From: Rhododendron vialii
Taxonomy: Eukaryota; Streptophyta; Magnoliopsida; Ericales; Ericaceae
NCBI RefSeq assembly: GCF_030253575.1
Contig: NC_080567.1
Location: forward strand, 38,159,501 to 38,223,500
Reading direction: 5' to 3'
DNA: 64,000 nt
Part shown: positions 35,896-48,015 of the stretch, one piece after another
Layout of the letters: every line of letters starts with the position of its first letter
Numbering within the stretch: the stretch's first letter is position 1
Program-made: the position numbers and the translations under genes
The notes under the pieces: model-generated
Database searches by the model: none
What the model saw: the letters and a program-made list of their open reading frames with translations, nothing else
What the model was told of the DNA's origin: nothing

Positions 35896-36572
35896 GCAAC
35901 CATCGTAATATTTTCTGGTTTTAATTATTCAATTTGCTTGATATTTTATTGTCATCATAATAAAAAGTGCAAGGGAGAAAGAGAGAAGAGGAGGAGGGAG
36001 GGAGAAATTAAGAAGACAAATGGGAGTATGTTATTGTGGGAAGAAAGTGTGAGTAGTTCGATGTTGTTTTTCTTCCTTTATTTTTTTTTTTTGAATTTTA
36101 TCAATGCTGTTAATTTATGTGTTTCAAGAAGATGATGGATGCATGTGAATGTTGTATTGGTCGTTTGGAGAAGCCTATAAATGTCCAAATGGATGTGCTT
36201 AATTAATTGCAGAAAAAGTATTTACTTTGTTAAGTTGTTTAATTTATGCACACTTTGAAAATCTCAATCTGAGTTACTGCACTTTGGTTAGTTCATATAT
36301 AGATGATTTGAACTTCTCCAAATTCTTTGCTAATGGATCCTCTAAATCCTGATAACTCTATTTTTTTCATAAACAAAAAAAAGTAAATGGGAAATGCCTT
36401 TTCGAAAATTTTTCCCTTTTAGTGTTCGATTTATGAAAATTGCTCGACCTTTTGTTCAACGCAACAAGCACTATGCATGCAGTGATGGGCCACTGATGGC
36501 GACCATTAGGACCAAAAAATTATTTGCACATTTTTCTCTAGAAATTTCAATCTTCAAACTAGATAGAAAACA

Positions 36573-36750
36573 CCAACGGACTTGTAGTTCAATGACACTT
36601 CCTCACTTCTTTCACATAAAATGTGAGGATTCGATTCTCGCCAAGAGAGCGAGTGCTTGGTGTGGTGGTTTATGTCCTTTGGGCTTTGCCCCACCCCTAT
36701 GCCCCTTAGAGGTATCCCTTCTTCATCCTCCTTCTTCATCCTCTTAGAAG
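36573..36750 (+). mobile_element. tRNA-derived SINE-like element (unit 2 copy)
   Basis: Counterpart of the element at 26697-26875 with the same A-box-like and B-box-like phrases. It differs by substitutions and a short CTTCATCCTC duplication at its 3' side. Confidence 0.6.
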
Positions 36751-36800
36751 TAGGCTAAACATCTATCGAGTGACAAAAAGATAGTATATAGTAAACCAAA

Positions 36801-37490
36801 GGGAAAATGACGGCTTAGGATGTGTTTTGATAATTAATACCCACCAAGGACAAACTAAAAGCCGAGAACACCCAAACCCGGTCCAATCAAGTACTAGCCC
36901 ACCCAATCCAACACCCAAAACCCTAAATGCTATAGATTCCACCGCCGCACAAACCACCGAAAAACCAGCCTCACTGTTAAGCTGAGCCAACCACTCCCAG
37001 ATGTAGAGACCGGCAGCGGAAACTGGCCTACGACAATGAATACGATATTGGAAACTGAAATTCCATAAAAGGAAACACAACCACACCTTGCATATGAATT
37101 CTGCTTACCAAAAAGGAATATACAGGTAGTGTACAAATCGTGCAGTATTTATTTGTTCTACAATCTACAGCCCGACCCTAGCGCCTTATTTACGCGCCAC
37201 AGTAGGAAGGAGACGAATCTTTAGTTACTCCTTGATTAGGGGAATTATACAATAATTTGTGATACTGAATCTTTAGTTATCAATATTCAACCAGTCTACG
37301 TGCACTGATGGCTTGTAGATCCATCCAAGGTCCGACACAAATAATCCAAATTGTATATTGAATTTGAAATAATTTTTCGAATAACCTTGTATTTTCAGGA
37401 AAAATGATGTAGTTTCTCATACTGAAAAATTTAATTAAAACACATCCGAAAGTAGAAATGTATTTGAGGAACATGTGAAAATTTGGTTTA
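36801..37490. other. Segment inverted relative to unit 1
   Basis: Sequence that in unit 1 lies on + from about 26900 to 28010 appears here as its reverse complement. For example, 'GGTTTGTGCGGCGGTGGAGT' of unit 1 (near 27923) is found here complemented near 36945. The segment is bounded by MITE sequence in opposite orientation: a half copy at 36801-36859 and a full copy at 37491-37622. A TAAACCAAA 9-mer outside the left copy recurs inverted (TTTGGTTTA) outside the right copy. Confidence 0.85.
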
Positions 37491-37622
37491 GGGAAAATGA
37501 CAGCCAAGGACGTATTTTGATAATTAATACCCGTCAAGGACATTTTTAGAATTAACAAATGTTCTTAGTTTGTCATTTGCGGGTATTAATTATCAAAACA
37601 CCCCCTGAGCCGTCATTTTCCC
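37491..37622. mobile_element. 132-bp MITE at the inversion boundary, unit 2 only
   Basis: Long inverted repeats start GGGAAAATGACAGCCAAGGA and end TGAGCCGTCATTTTCCC. Each arm is about 50 bases and includes TTTTGATAATTAATACCCG. Half of the same element stands at 36801-36859. Neither is in unit 1. Superfamily not assigned. Confidence 0.8.
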
Positions 37623-38779
37623 TTGTTTATTTGTTGTTGGACCCTTGTAGACCTTTGGATATTTTGGGTTTGCCCTTGAGGTGTATCATCCAACTTTTTG
37701 TTGGATCCCCTTTTCCTTTCTCCATTTGTAATAAAATTTCATCTTTTGCCAATAAAAAAAATATATGGGCAAACAAAAAAAACCATCGTAATATGGGCTG
37801 GCTTGTCTCCAATTTGTGCCAAAATTGAACTCCACAGTATAAAGTCAACCTGTAACAATGAGATTTCGTCATATTCTATTTTTCTTAAACAAGTTTGGTG
37901 GAATTACACAGTAGTCATGATTTCTAGACTAGTTTGATTTTTATTACGGGTACGTAACATAGATTCATAAGAAATAAACGTTTCTGATTATTAGAGTGTG
38001 ATTCATGGTGGGACCACGAAGCTAGATTCTCATGCATCTTGACTCCGCTCAATCTATGCGTAGTTGGGCGCACACAGACACAGGTTTTTCTCACCGGGGA
38101 TTTCCTCGTGATATCAAAATCCTTTCGGATGTACAGGTGAAGCTTCAAAAGGACAACCTTATGTCATCAAGACTGGCAAAGCGGAAAAAGCAAAGCCCTC
38201 CATACGGACTTGCCTGCCCACCACTTGCCTGCCAATTGCATAAGCTTAGGACAAATAAATCCTCCAGAAACTAATGAACTTTGAAAGACCATCTTAAGAA
38301 TATTGTACACAGCACATCCCCCTTCCTTTACTCCATGGAAATTGGATTGATGGTAACGATTGGTAACGGATGCTGAAGTCAAAGAGGTCGAAACGCCTAT
38401 GATCCTGTCATAGTGAGGAGTTCCCCACAACCATAAAAATTCTTGGTCTCCCAACTGGCTACTGTGAACCAAAAACAAACAACAGAGACCCCATAATCTT
38501 CTTGCCCACAAATCCACAGTAATTCGCATGCATGCACATATACGTGCTCCGACAGGAGCAGAAAGAGAGGTTATCAACATTCTCAAGTTTTATGATATAT
38601 GTCGTGAGAAAAGGGTAATCAACATTCAAGTTAAACAAGTTACCTAAACTGCTGACGCATGATATATGACATGGTTTCATACTACGAAATATACAGCTAT
38701 TGTACCCTTAAAAATCTTCATATACTGATAACAGTCTAAAAGCCAAGACACGTGAAGAGAACGGCCAGGGTTAAGAGTT

Positions 38780-41700
38780 TCAGATGCCTAAAGCATCAGC
38801 ATGACGCTGAACTACCAGTAAGCTCTCGAGGCGCTCAACAGCTTCCTTCATGGTGGGCCGCCTCTCTGGATTGTCATCTATGCATTGCATCCCCAGCGCT
38901 GTTATTTTGGTACCATCGCTCTCCTCAAAGTATGGACCTTCTGCTAAGCTCTTGTGGACAAGAGAACAGCCGTCCTTGTACTCAATCTTAGCCCATTCAT
39001 CTGTCAGAGGAGTATCACTCAGAAAAATTTCTTTCTCCTCAAGAACCCTTTTGGCTATTGTTCCCAGAAGAACAACGCCAAATGAAAAGACATCTGACCA
39101 TGCCTCCCACCATTCACCATACCCTGAATAATTTTGTCAACAATTACAAAACCATACCCGATAGAACTTTAAGAAGAAGAAAAATGAAAAGGAGATAAAC
39201 AGTATAGCTTTTTAAGGATATTTAAGAAAGATGGTGACCAATAAAACCACAATATTGGATGACATGAACCCAATCCAAGACTTGGAAACTAGAAGTCTAA
39301 AACTACGAAATTATATCAGCAAGTAAAACAAAGGTTGCAGAAAACCAAGGAATCTTGAAAAGGGACAGGAAAAAAAAACAAAATCATTTCACAAAATTTT
39401 ATGATCCAGCAATAATGTTGAACAAGGCTCTACTGACCACTGATTTCGTGTTCTGAAAAATTCTATGACTTACTTAACAGGATTCTTCTCTAAAAGTGGT
39501 TTAGGATGTGAAACTTCAAGACTTCGATTTCAGATCAGAATTATATGAAACCTATTCTTATGCTGGAAAACAATTAATAATGCATATTCCAGATATTGGA
39601 ATTTTAAATTCGACTAATTTAAACATATGAGTTTGATAGCCAGGTCAATCTTCAGTTTTTCCTATCCAATTTCATGATACAATCGCCACAATAATTTTCA
39701 TATCAAAAGGACAGCCAGTGTAGGTCCATCTTTATTCTTTCCCTATCCAATTTCTGACACAATCACCACAGAAATTACTATATCAACAACTTATCAAAAA
39801 GTAATTTTCTATATCAGAAGGTTTGGTCAACCCTGAACAGCTTGGCTTCACGTCAGGATGAGGAATATCCACATTTCACAACTATCAGACAAGGTTTACC
39901 AGTTTTACTTTCTCATTCCTCTTCTTATATCTTTCGCCATCTCCCAGGGGACAAACTGATATTCCAGCATGCAAACACTTATAAGTTTTCCTGTTTGCTA
40001 TCACATAATTACTGTTCGTTTTACAGATAAATCCTTTACACTTACAAGTTTTTGTTTGCTATCATTGGCTACTAATTTTTACCAAGGAATTTTGCTTTAC
40101 CAGATTCTGATTGACATATAACTTAATGAATCATGTAAATAAATATTATCACTCATTGATTCCTCTAGTTCCATAAAAATCCTACAAATCCTCCTTGGTT
40201 AAGATACCTCATCTCTTAAGCCTAGAACACCCTATGTCATTGGTAAAACTGTGCAAAAAGTGATTACTGTCTTTGAAATGATGGTGCACAAAAAAAAAAT
40301 ATGAAAGGTTCAATACCTGGAGAGATCAAAAATGGATCAACATAGCCAACAGACATAAATATATGTTTTTTGTCCGGGCCCCGTTCACCAAGAACCCCTC
40401 CACTCATAATCGAAAAGTCCAACAATTTTGGATTCCAATCCTACAATCAAAACAAAGAAAAATTAACAGATAAATGAATAGACTGAAAGCAAAGAAAAGA
40501 AAAGGGGAGGCAAAATAGAAGAACAACAGAAGTTTCAGTGTTAAACAAAAAGAGGAGGATCTGACAAACCTGATCGAGAACTATATGAGCTGCATTAATA
40601 TTCAGGAGCAGGTACGGCTTTGCTTGACCATGCAGAAACTCAAGAAGACGTGCAAAACAAAGAACTGTCTTAATCCTCTGAAGCTAGGTAAACGATTCTG
40701 CAGACAAGCATTTAATGTACCCAGGAGTTAGAAATGCATCAGGAACGAAGTAATGGAGAAAAACGATAAAAAATGTATTTCCCATGTTAAATGGTGCTTC
40801 TTTTTTCTTTTTTTCTTTTTTTTTCTCCCCTTGGGCTCGCACCAATAATCTCATGCAAGGGAGGGAGAATCACGTAAAGGAATTTAAATGTCAACTAAGT
40901 ACCACAAAACTCTCAGTTCCACAGGTCATGTGTCACACTTTAGAGTTTAAACTTTTTAAGACTCGAAAATTCTGGCAATTAGGACACTCACGAAAATTGG
41001 CATAAGACAATTTCCTCTTCCTACTAAATGTCAGGAAAGGCATTAAAAGAACCTATTTGTATTACACCTATAACTGGTACTCGAGCTAACTTTCAAGTAT
41101 CATCTATGTCTGAGGGAGTGGGCCCGTAAGATATCAATGTTTGATGTCCAAATCTTACATACAAACAAACAAATTAAAACATAAAATAACAGTTAAAAGT
41201 ACCTTGTCTCGTCAGGTTATGCAGTGTATCTATAGGATCCATATCATAAACAACACCTTTTACTTCTCCAGGGCAATAGCCAATGAATTTCACCAAGTTT
41301 GGATGATGATTTATAGTAGGATCTCTCAGAAACCTTACTTCTTCCTACAAGATAAGTTGCATCATTACCAACATTAAGTAGAAAACTAAGCAACACGATA
41401 TAAACTATGAGGTCAACAACATACATCATACATGACATTGCAACAAGCATGTCTGTATAAGCGCTCTCGTTCCTCATCCCATATCTTCACTGTCACATAT
41501 CGGGATTCTGCACCAGTCACATACGAGTCTATCTTTGCACGGTATAGTTTTCCAAACTGAGTCTGTCCAATAAAGTACTTCTCATCATAATTGTTTGTGA
41601 GTTTTTCTAACTCTGCCTCCTGATATTTGCGTGACTTTGGAGATAGCATATCTTTCCCTGCAGCATTCCATCTTAAAATCAGGACGATTGTTCAAATAAT

Positions 41701-42687
41701 GTCAGTAAAAAGCTAGATAATAAGTAAATTCCTCGTACAATTGTGTAATTCTATTTCCCTGAAGTGTTCACTTTAATGAAAATGGCACATTCAACATGAA
41801 CATTAACATGACAAACGTCAAAAGAAGCTTTATACGATTGAACATGCTAAAGAAACTCCAGTTTGAAAATCTCATGCAATAAGCAATTATTTACAAGAAC
41901 AATAGCCATGTGCAACAGAGACATAGGACATTATTAACAAAACAACAAAATTATGTCCATAAACAACATACAAACACAATGTTTTAGACGGAATATAAGC
42001 AAAAACTACAAAGAAAACTGAATGAGGATAGTCAATTAGTCATACATAAAACTTCAGCTTATAAATTGTTACAACAGCACTGTTGAGTTTCATATTCATA
42101 TTCTAACTCATATAGGCCAATACGACAGGAAAAAAAATTTCCTGTTTAACTGTAATTCAGGACCTTCTAACTTGTCCCTTTCTCTAATTAGATATAACCT
42201 CTCTCCTCTTTCACTCTATCACCCACCGTCTAAATTCAAGCTCTCGTAAAATAGATAGTTGAGCACTAAATAGCTCTAATAGATAGTGTAACGAGAGCAG
42301 TTTCAGAGCAGGCCATCCAAATCCAAGTCACTCGATACGAAATCATATATCTGATAATCAAACCCTAAGATTACCCACCAATTAGCTAAGAACCCAAACT
42401 CTTCTCCGTAAGACTTCTCTCAAAACCTAATAATGTTCGCTGCCAAAGAAACTATACAACGTCTTGGATTTACAAAAAGGAATTGGAGTTTATTTCGAAA
42501 CTAGAACCATTCACAATCGAACCAAAAACAGAAATATACATGATCAGAGAGTCCAATCAAATCTATAGCGGATGAAACAGACACAGCCCCTCAGATAGAT
42601 GATTATACCTGCGGAAAAGATTGAAGCGTCTAGCTGGAGAAATCTAGCCTTCTTCCGAAGAGTAGATTCAGGTGACGGCGAACCCAT
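38780..42687 (-). pseudogene. Receptor-like cytoplasmic pseudokinase, copy B, disrupted
   Basis: All six exons of copy A are recognisable: 42687-42609, 41671-41425, 41344-41203, 40697-40570, 40440-40317, 39123-38780. Exon 2 is 247 bp against 248 in copy A. One base is missing near 41657, which shifts the frame and soon meets a stop. In exon 4 the Trp codon TGG of copy A is TAG (40684-40686). A downstream ATG at 41649 could start a shortened reading (MLSPKSRKYQEAELE), but the exon 4 stop would still cut it before the C-lobe. The remaining exons stay very similar to copy A, so the loss is recent. Copy A's catalytic-loop changes are shared, so the family had lost them before duplicating. Transcripts, if any, would be non-coding or nonsense-mediated decay targets. 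Confidence 0.88.
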
Positions 42688-42975
42688 ACCTCTGTCTGTC
42701 AATGGAAGTTCCAGAAATTTGCCTGCCTATTCACGCGAGCTCCATCGCTGGCCTTTTCATAGATAGAGGGAAGAAGACTTGGTTCCATTCCGAGGAGGAC
42801 AAGGATTGGTTCGGCCCAGCCCAAGCTATACCCATTGACAACTTTCTTGGACCGTTATTTTCCCGAAAAGTTTGGGGATTTATTGGAAAAAAGAAGAAGC
42901 TTAAGGCCCAAATGAAAAGGAGAGGATGAAACTATAGCCCAATAATAGAAACTCTTCTCTTCTTTGGGTTCTAAC

Positions 42976-43531
42976 TAGGACTACAAACGAGCCGAGCCGA
43001 GCCGAGCTTTACGGTGTTCAAGCTTGTTTATTAAGTTTTTAACGAACACGAGCTCGAGCTCAGTGAAAACTTAACGAGTCGAGCTCAAGCGAGCAAGCCT
43101 TAGCTTGACTCGAGCTCGAGCTTGTTCACGAGCCTTAATGAACCAACGAAATATATATATATATCCATCCTCGTATAGGCCTAATACAACCAAAAATATT
43201 TTGATTGTGAAGGTATATATCTTTCATTTTTCTATGGAGCTGGGGTATACAAGTGTGCATGTGCTCTCGCTTCCCTTGGTTGACTAGAAAGTGAAAACGG
43301 AAAAAATAAATTATGAAATATCAATAAAAATCCTATACTTAAGTATATATACCCCGGCTCGCGAGCCGACTCGAGCCGAGCTTATCCTAGCCCGAGCTCG
43401 GCTCGTTTACAAAACGAACTGAAAAAATCGGCTCGAGCTCGTTCGTTTAACTTTCGAGCCGAGTTTGAACAAGCCACTAACGAGCCGAGCTGCGAGCCGC
43501 TCGCGAGCGGCTCGGTTCGTTTGCAGCCCTA
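42976..43531. mobile_element. hAT-like MITE with 8-bp target duplication, unit 2 only
   Basis: Ends TAGGACTACAAACGAGCCGA and GGTTCGTTTGCAGCCCTA are imperfect inverted repeats. The identical octamer GTTCTAAC flanks both sides (42968-42975 and 43532-43539). In unit 1 the matching place (near 35606) has a single GTTCTAAT. GAGCTCGAGCTCG-type blocks fill the subterminal parts. No transposase frame. It inserted after the segmental duplication. Confidence 0.9.
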
Positions 43532-43728
43532 GTTCTAACCCCTTTGTTTCTCCCAAAACAGTCCCTGTGTTTTTCCCTCCATTGACGAAATTGCCCCGGA
43601 AGCCATCTCATTAATAATTTTAATTGGTTGGTTATAGACAATTACTTTTGTATCTTTCATACTACTATTGGTTTTCAATTTTCATTGCACTCAACTTCTT
43701 ATTTTCCCGCACCCGACATTCTCATAAA

Positions 43729-44455
43729 TTACTTATTAGTGAAACATCAAGCTTCGTTCCGCTAAAGAAAATAAGTATTTATGTTTCTTTAAATTAAATG
43801 TGATGTATTGTAAGAGAATGACTTATCTCGTAAAATAGAAAATAAATACTTAAAAAATAAGAATTTTAGCGGAATGGGTCCTCATCAAAATTCCCCCCCC
43901 AAAAAAAAATAAAAATAAAAATAATAATAATAATAAAATAAAAAATAAAAACAACCTAGTATTGTCCAAAGGTGTAACAAGCATGTTCCTTTTTTGTCAA
44001 CACTTCAACAATTTGAAAGTAGTCATGATGAACTATCCCTAACCTCCGTTTGAGTTGACATTTTATATAAAAATATCTCTTTTTATTTTCTGTGTTTGGG
44101 TAGTTTTATTTTATATTAAACTTCAACAGAACACACACCAAAGCCAAGTGGAGCGGCCAACACCACCAACTCTCCAAGAACACTTGAACTTGCACTCACA
44201 TTATGTGTTGCGTCAGACTTCTCTACAATCAATCCAGAATTGCATCGTGACTGCTTTACCAAAGTTACACCAGTACGTCAATTTACCTTGATTCAATGGA
44301 AATAAGCTACACATAAGATGTTTTACATTAAGAATCCGTTTGTTTCAATGTAAAAAAAATGTTTTATAATGTAAAATATTTTTTCTAAAACCAAATTTCA
44401 AACTTTTATGTTTTGGTATTTGGTTGGCACTTGAAAATATTTTCAGAAATTGACA
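43729..44455. other. Intergenic, low complexity
   Basis: AT-rich spacer with a poly-C/A-rich stretch and AATAATAATAAAATAAAAA-type repeats at about 43893-43950. No gene was seen. Confidence 0.4.
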
Positions 44456-44459
44456 AAAT

Positions 44460-46560
44460 AGTGGGGGTTGCCCGCGGCCCATTCATCACACTAGACCTAA
44501 GAAAGAGACTTTCCAAAATCTGATTGACAAAGTCAATAGGAAATTGGATGATTGGAAGAGAAATTGCCTTAACGTGGCCTGTAGATGCACATCCATTAAA
44601 TTGTTAACTCGACAATTACGTCATCTCTCTTCCAGACCAATGCCCTCCCAAAATCCATCACTAATAGTTTGGATAGAATTAATCGCATTTTTTTGTGGGG
44701 CTCTACCGCGTCCAAGAAAAAACTCCATTTCGTGGGTTGGGATAAGGTGACTGAGGATAAATGTTTAGGAGGGTCTTGGTATCAGGCGTACCGAGGATGC
44801 TAACACAGTTGCGTTAGCTAAATTTAATTGGCGGCTTGTGCTGGAAGGTGAGTCTCTTTGGGCAAGAGTTATTAAAAGTAAATATGGTGAGGTTGGCCCA
44901 ACCAAGTGTCGTAGATCCCCTCTGGGTAGGAGCATTGACAAAGGATATAAGCTTATTAGTAAGGGCTTGGACAAGTCTGACGACACAGCAGCAGTGAGGA
45001 ATTTATCAATTAGCCAAAATATTGACCAAATACGAAATCACAGGTGCTCGATCTAGTGGTTTTTCATGGAGATTCTTAGAAAGGAGCAAGCCAAAACCTA
45101 CTCCTGACAAGTTGTTGAGTTCGGCTTTCGGGCCTACCTACTGTTTCATCCTCCCGTGGTAAACTGGATTGGATGCGTATATCCATTCGAAGTGGCAGGA
45201 ATTTTGGTATGACAATTGGTTGGGATTGGGTCCCATCCGCAATAGCGTACAAGGACCTCTCAGTATTTCTGAGAGTAACCGCACTGTGAGAGATTATTGG
45301 AGCAATGGCGAGTGGAATCTTAACGACATATCTTCTGTGTTACCAGATGATATTGAGGTTGCTCTATTAGGTCAAACAGTTCAATTGTTCAATGACAACC
45401 GGGATGTTAAAATTTGGAACTCTAATGATGGGTTATTTTCTAGTCAGTCTGCTTTTAATCTAAAATATAAAAAATGAGGCTGGGCTGGGCTGGGGACTCT
45501 CACAGATTGGAAATGGATGGATTTGGAAAACGCCTTGTAACCCTAGGATTTCCTTCTTCCTTTGGTTATATGTCCAGGATAGGCTGGCCCCCAAGAGTAA
45601 TCTGTTAGAGAATATTACAGTTTCGGAGTTCTGGCCCAATTGCCCAAATGCTACTGAAAATAGTCTCCATACTCTACGTGCTTCAAACATTTGGGATTCT
45701 TTAAGTTGTCCTAATGCCTCCACTTTTTCAAGTGTTCCATCGCTTTTTTTTGGCTCAAGCTTTACTGATCATCCTCTCTCATTCATTTGTCGGGTCTTCC
45801 GTGGTCCATCATCTTTCCCATTGCTTGTTGGAGCATTTGGAAGTAATAGGAATCGCTGCCCCTTTCTGCATTCACTCCCCTCTTCCTCAAACCACCAACA
45901 ATCGAAATTATCCAGCTGTAATGATATTCTGGCAAGAGCAAGGGAGTGGTTCTTTTTAGCCCACAACCATAATTCTGTCAAGGTCACGAGAACAATCTCA
46001 GTGGGTTGGTGCAAACCACATCCTGGCTGGTTCAAGCTCAACTTAGACGGTGCTGTGGGAGTTAACGTAATAGGAGCAGGGGGTGGTCTTATACGGGGCA
46101 GTGAGGGACAATGCATATTGAGTTTCAACAGACACATTGGTTCATCTTCTGCCCTCGCCGGCGAACTTTGGGCGTTGAGGGATGGTCTAAACATGGCTGG
46201 GGATGACAATATCTAGTACTTAGATGTGGAGCTTGATGTCATGCATGTTGTTCAATTGTTTCAGGGGTGGATAACACTGTTCACCCTTTGTTCCATCTCA
46301 TCTCTGATTGCCGGTTGCTGCTAGGGAGATTCCAATCAAGTACAATCCGACATGTGATCCGGGAAGTTAATAGTTGCGCGGACATTCTCGCAAAGGCCGG
46401 TCTTGAAGCCAATCTAGGATTTATGTTGTTTGTTTCCTGTCCTAATGTTTTAAATTTTCGATTCCATGATAATGATGTCGTAGGGGTTATAGACCCCAGA
46501 ACTATTATTTCCAAAGTATTATGCATTTTCTTTTTCAATAAAAAAGAGAGGAAATGTTAC
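44460..46560 (+). mobile_element. Degenerate 5'-truncated LINE (plant L1-like)
   Basis: Three known LINE blocks lie in order but in different frames. First is the end of the reverse transcriptase and thumb (LIDKVNRKLDDWKRNCLNVA ... CLGG ... ANTVALAKFNWRLVLEGES). Next is the zinc-binding zf-RVT region (RDYWSNGEWNLNDISSVLPD, FSSQSAFNLKY, then NPRISFFLWL). Last is a plant LINE-type RNase H (HPGWFKLNLDGAVG, LAGELWALRDGL, LDVELDVMHVV, REVNSCADILAKAG), whose acidic residues are visible. Several frameshifts and stops separate the blocks, so it is dead. The 5' part (ORF1, endonuclease, RT core) is missing. CAATAAAAAAG near 46538 probably marks the 3' end. Confidence 0.85.
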
Positions 46561-46639
46561 CATTAGGGAGCTCATTGTATACTGTCCTAAATTTAGAACT
46601 ATTCCTTGCACAATTTACTTTTTGAACTTAGCTCCCAAA

Positions 46640-47215
46640 AGTTGCGAGACGCTAATCGGGCAGCCGGACACTGCCTAGCGCCTAGGCCAATTAATCAGCA
46701 CCCAGACATTAGCCGGATATTCTTCAAGCTTTGAGGGCAAATATAGCAACATAAATTGGAACAAAACATTAAATAACATGAAAACTAAGTAATAATGCAA
46801 GGTTCAACGTTCAAAAAGTTCAAACCAAATGATTAGATTGGAAATTGTCGATCTGTGTAAGTGTGACTGTCGTTTTGACATTTAGGACTTTTGAAATTTT
46901 CGATGTTTAAGAGAACTGGGTATAGTGGAAATTTATATACTCCGTATATCATAGTAAAACGACACCAAAGCCCTGAATGTTATATTACCACAACACTAAA
47001 GCCCTTGATTTTTTAAAATCACATCGCCAACCCGCATAATCGTCTGCCTAGCCGCGTAATCCCGCCCTACCAAGCCGCCTAGCGATTGATCACTGATTAA
47101 TCGCCCAACAACGAATTAATTAGTGCGGCACCTAGACAAATGCCTAGGCCCCCGGGGCGCGGCAGCAGTGTATCGCCTAACATCGATTAATCGGCCGCCG
47201 AGAGCGATTTTAAAT
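46640..47215. mobile_element. Possible MITE-like repeat
   Basis: GC-rich phrases built on CGCCTAGGC and CGATTAATCGGC occur at both ends (GACGCTAATCGGGCAGCCGG on the left, ATTAATCGGCCGCCGAGAGC on the right) with an AT-rich centre. The terminal repeats are imperfect and no target duplication was found. Confidence 0.4.
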
Positions 47216-47219
47216 TGAA

Positions 47220-48005
47220 AAATGAAAAACTTCAGTAATTTTTTTTGAAAATTTTCTAGTGACAAAAGAAAAAACACTACTAACAGACGCTACAAACTTT
47301 TATGCGGCTCAATAATTATACTATCCTAGAATTAAAAGAAAAGCAAATCACCGAAGGCACCCAAAACTCTTGCTAATTCTAATGTGGCCCAAAATACTAA
47401 TGTACTACAGTAGAACTTAAACCTAACCTGTAGAATATGAAATGACGAAACATAGACTTGTCCGGAATTCTTTGATAGTCGTTGCTCATTCGTTTGTCTC
47501 GTGATAGATTTCTAAGCCTTATTCCAAATCCGAAGGTATGCCTCATTCTCTTCCCTCTTTTAATATAGTAGAGTATCTTTTTGCAGGAAATTAAGTGACA
47601 CCTAACCCAAGTAATCCTACTAAATTTTTGATGACACAGCCTTGTCTCGAACAAAATCAGTACCAATTTTTGCCTGACGTTGATATGGATTATGAATCTT
47701 ACGAGGCATACAGGTTCTCTAATGCGTATGGAAAAAACAAAAAAGGGATTCAGAGTAGACCAGGAAAAATAATTAGCTGCCCAACACTGACGAGCTTGAG
47801 TTGGCAAATCACTTCTCATTTTTTAGGGTTTTAAATGGATTTTGCTGTAATTCGGGTTAAGTGACGTGTGATCACTTACTAGTTTTTTGGGTTCTATGAA
47901 TATCACGATCTGGTTTATTGTACTTTTTCAAATGTTACTCATTTATTTTGCAATTCAACTATTTTCTTTATCGATTAGAAAGTGTAGTGTGTGCATTTCA
48001 ATTAA
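47220..48005. other. Intergenic, no gene recognised
   Basis: Two overlapping open frames on opposite strands around 47400-47834 have no recognisable similarity and no splice context. I do not call a gene. Confidence 0.35.
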
Positions 48006-48015
48006 TCTTGCATGT

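Larger units (their letters stand above)
35804..43728. repeat. Tandem segmental duplication, unit 2 (7.9 kb)
   Basis: Directly abuts unit 1: ACCCGACATTCTCATAAA is followed at once by G-TACCTCCCTTCTCTAAAATA of the proline-rich gene tail. It ends near 43728 at the same ACCCGACATTCTCATAAA, followed there by unique sequence. It contains a hAT MITE, an internal inversion and a 132-bp MITE that unit 1 lacks. Confidence 0.92.

Noticed and set aside
46640-47215. Calling the GC-rich CGCCTAGGC region a definite hAT element
   Set aside because: Terminal repeats are weak and no 8-bp duplication was found; kept only as a low-confidence repeat.
47397-47834. Overlapping frames of 140 and 79 codons as a gene
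   Set aside because: Opposite-strand frames in AT-rich spacer without recognisable domains or splice context.
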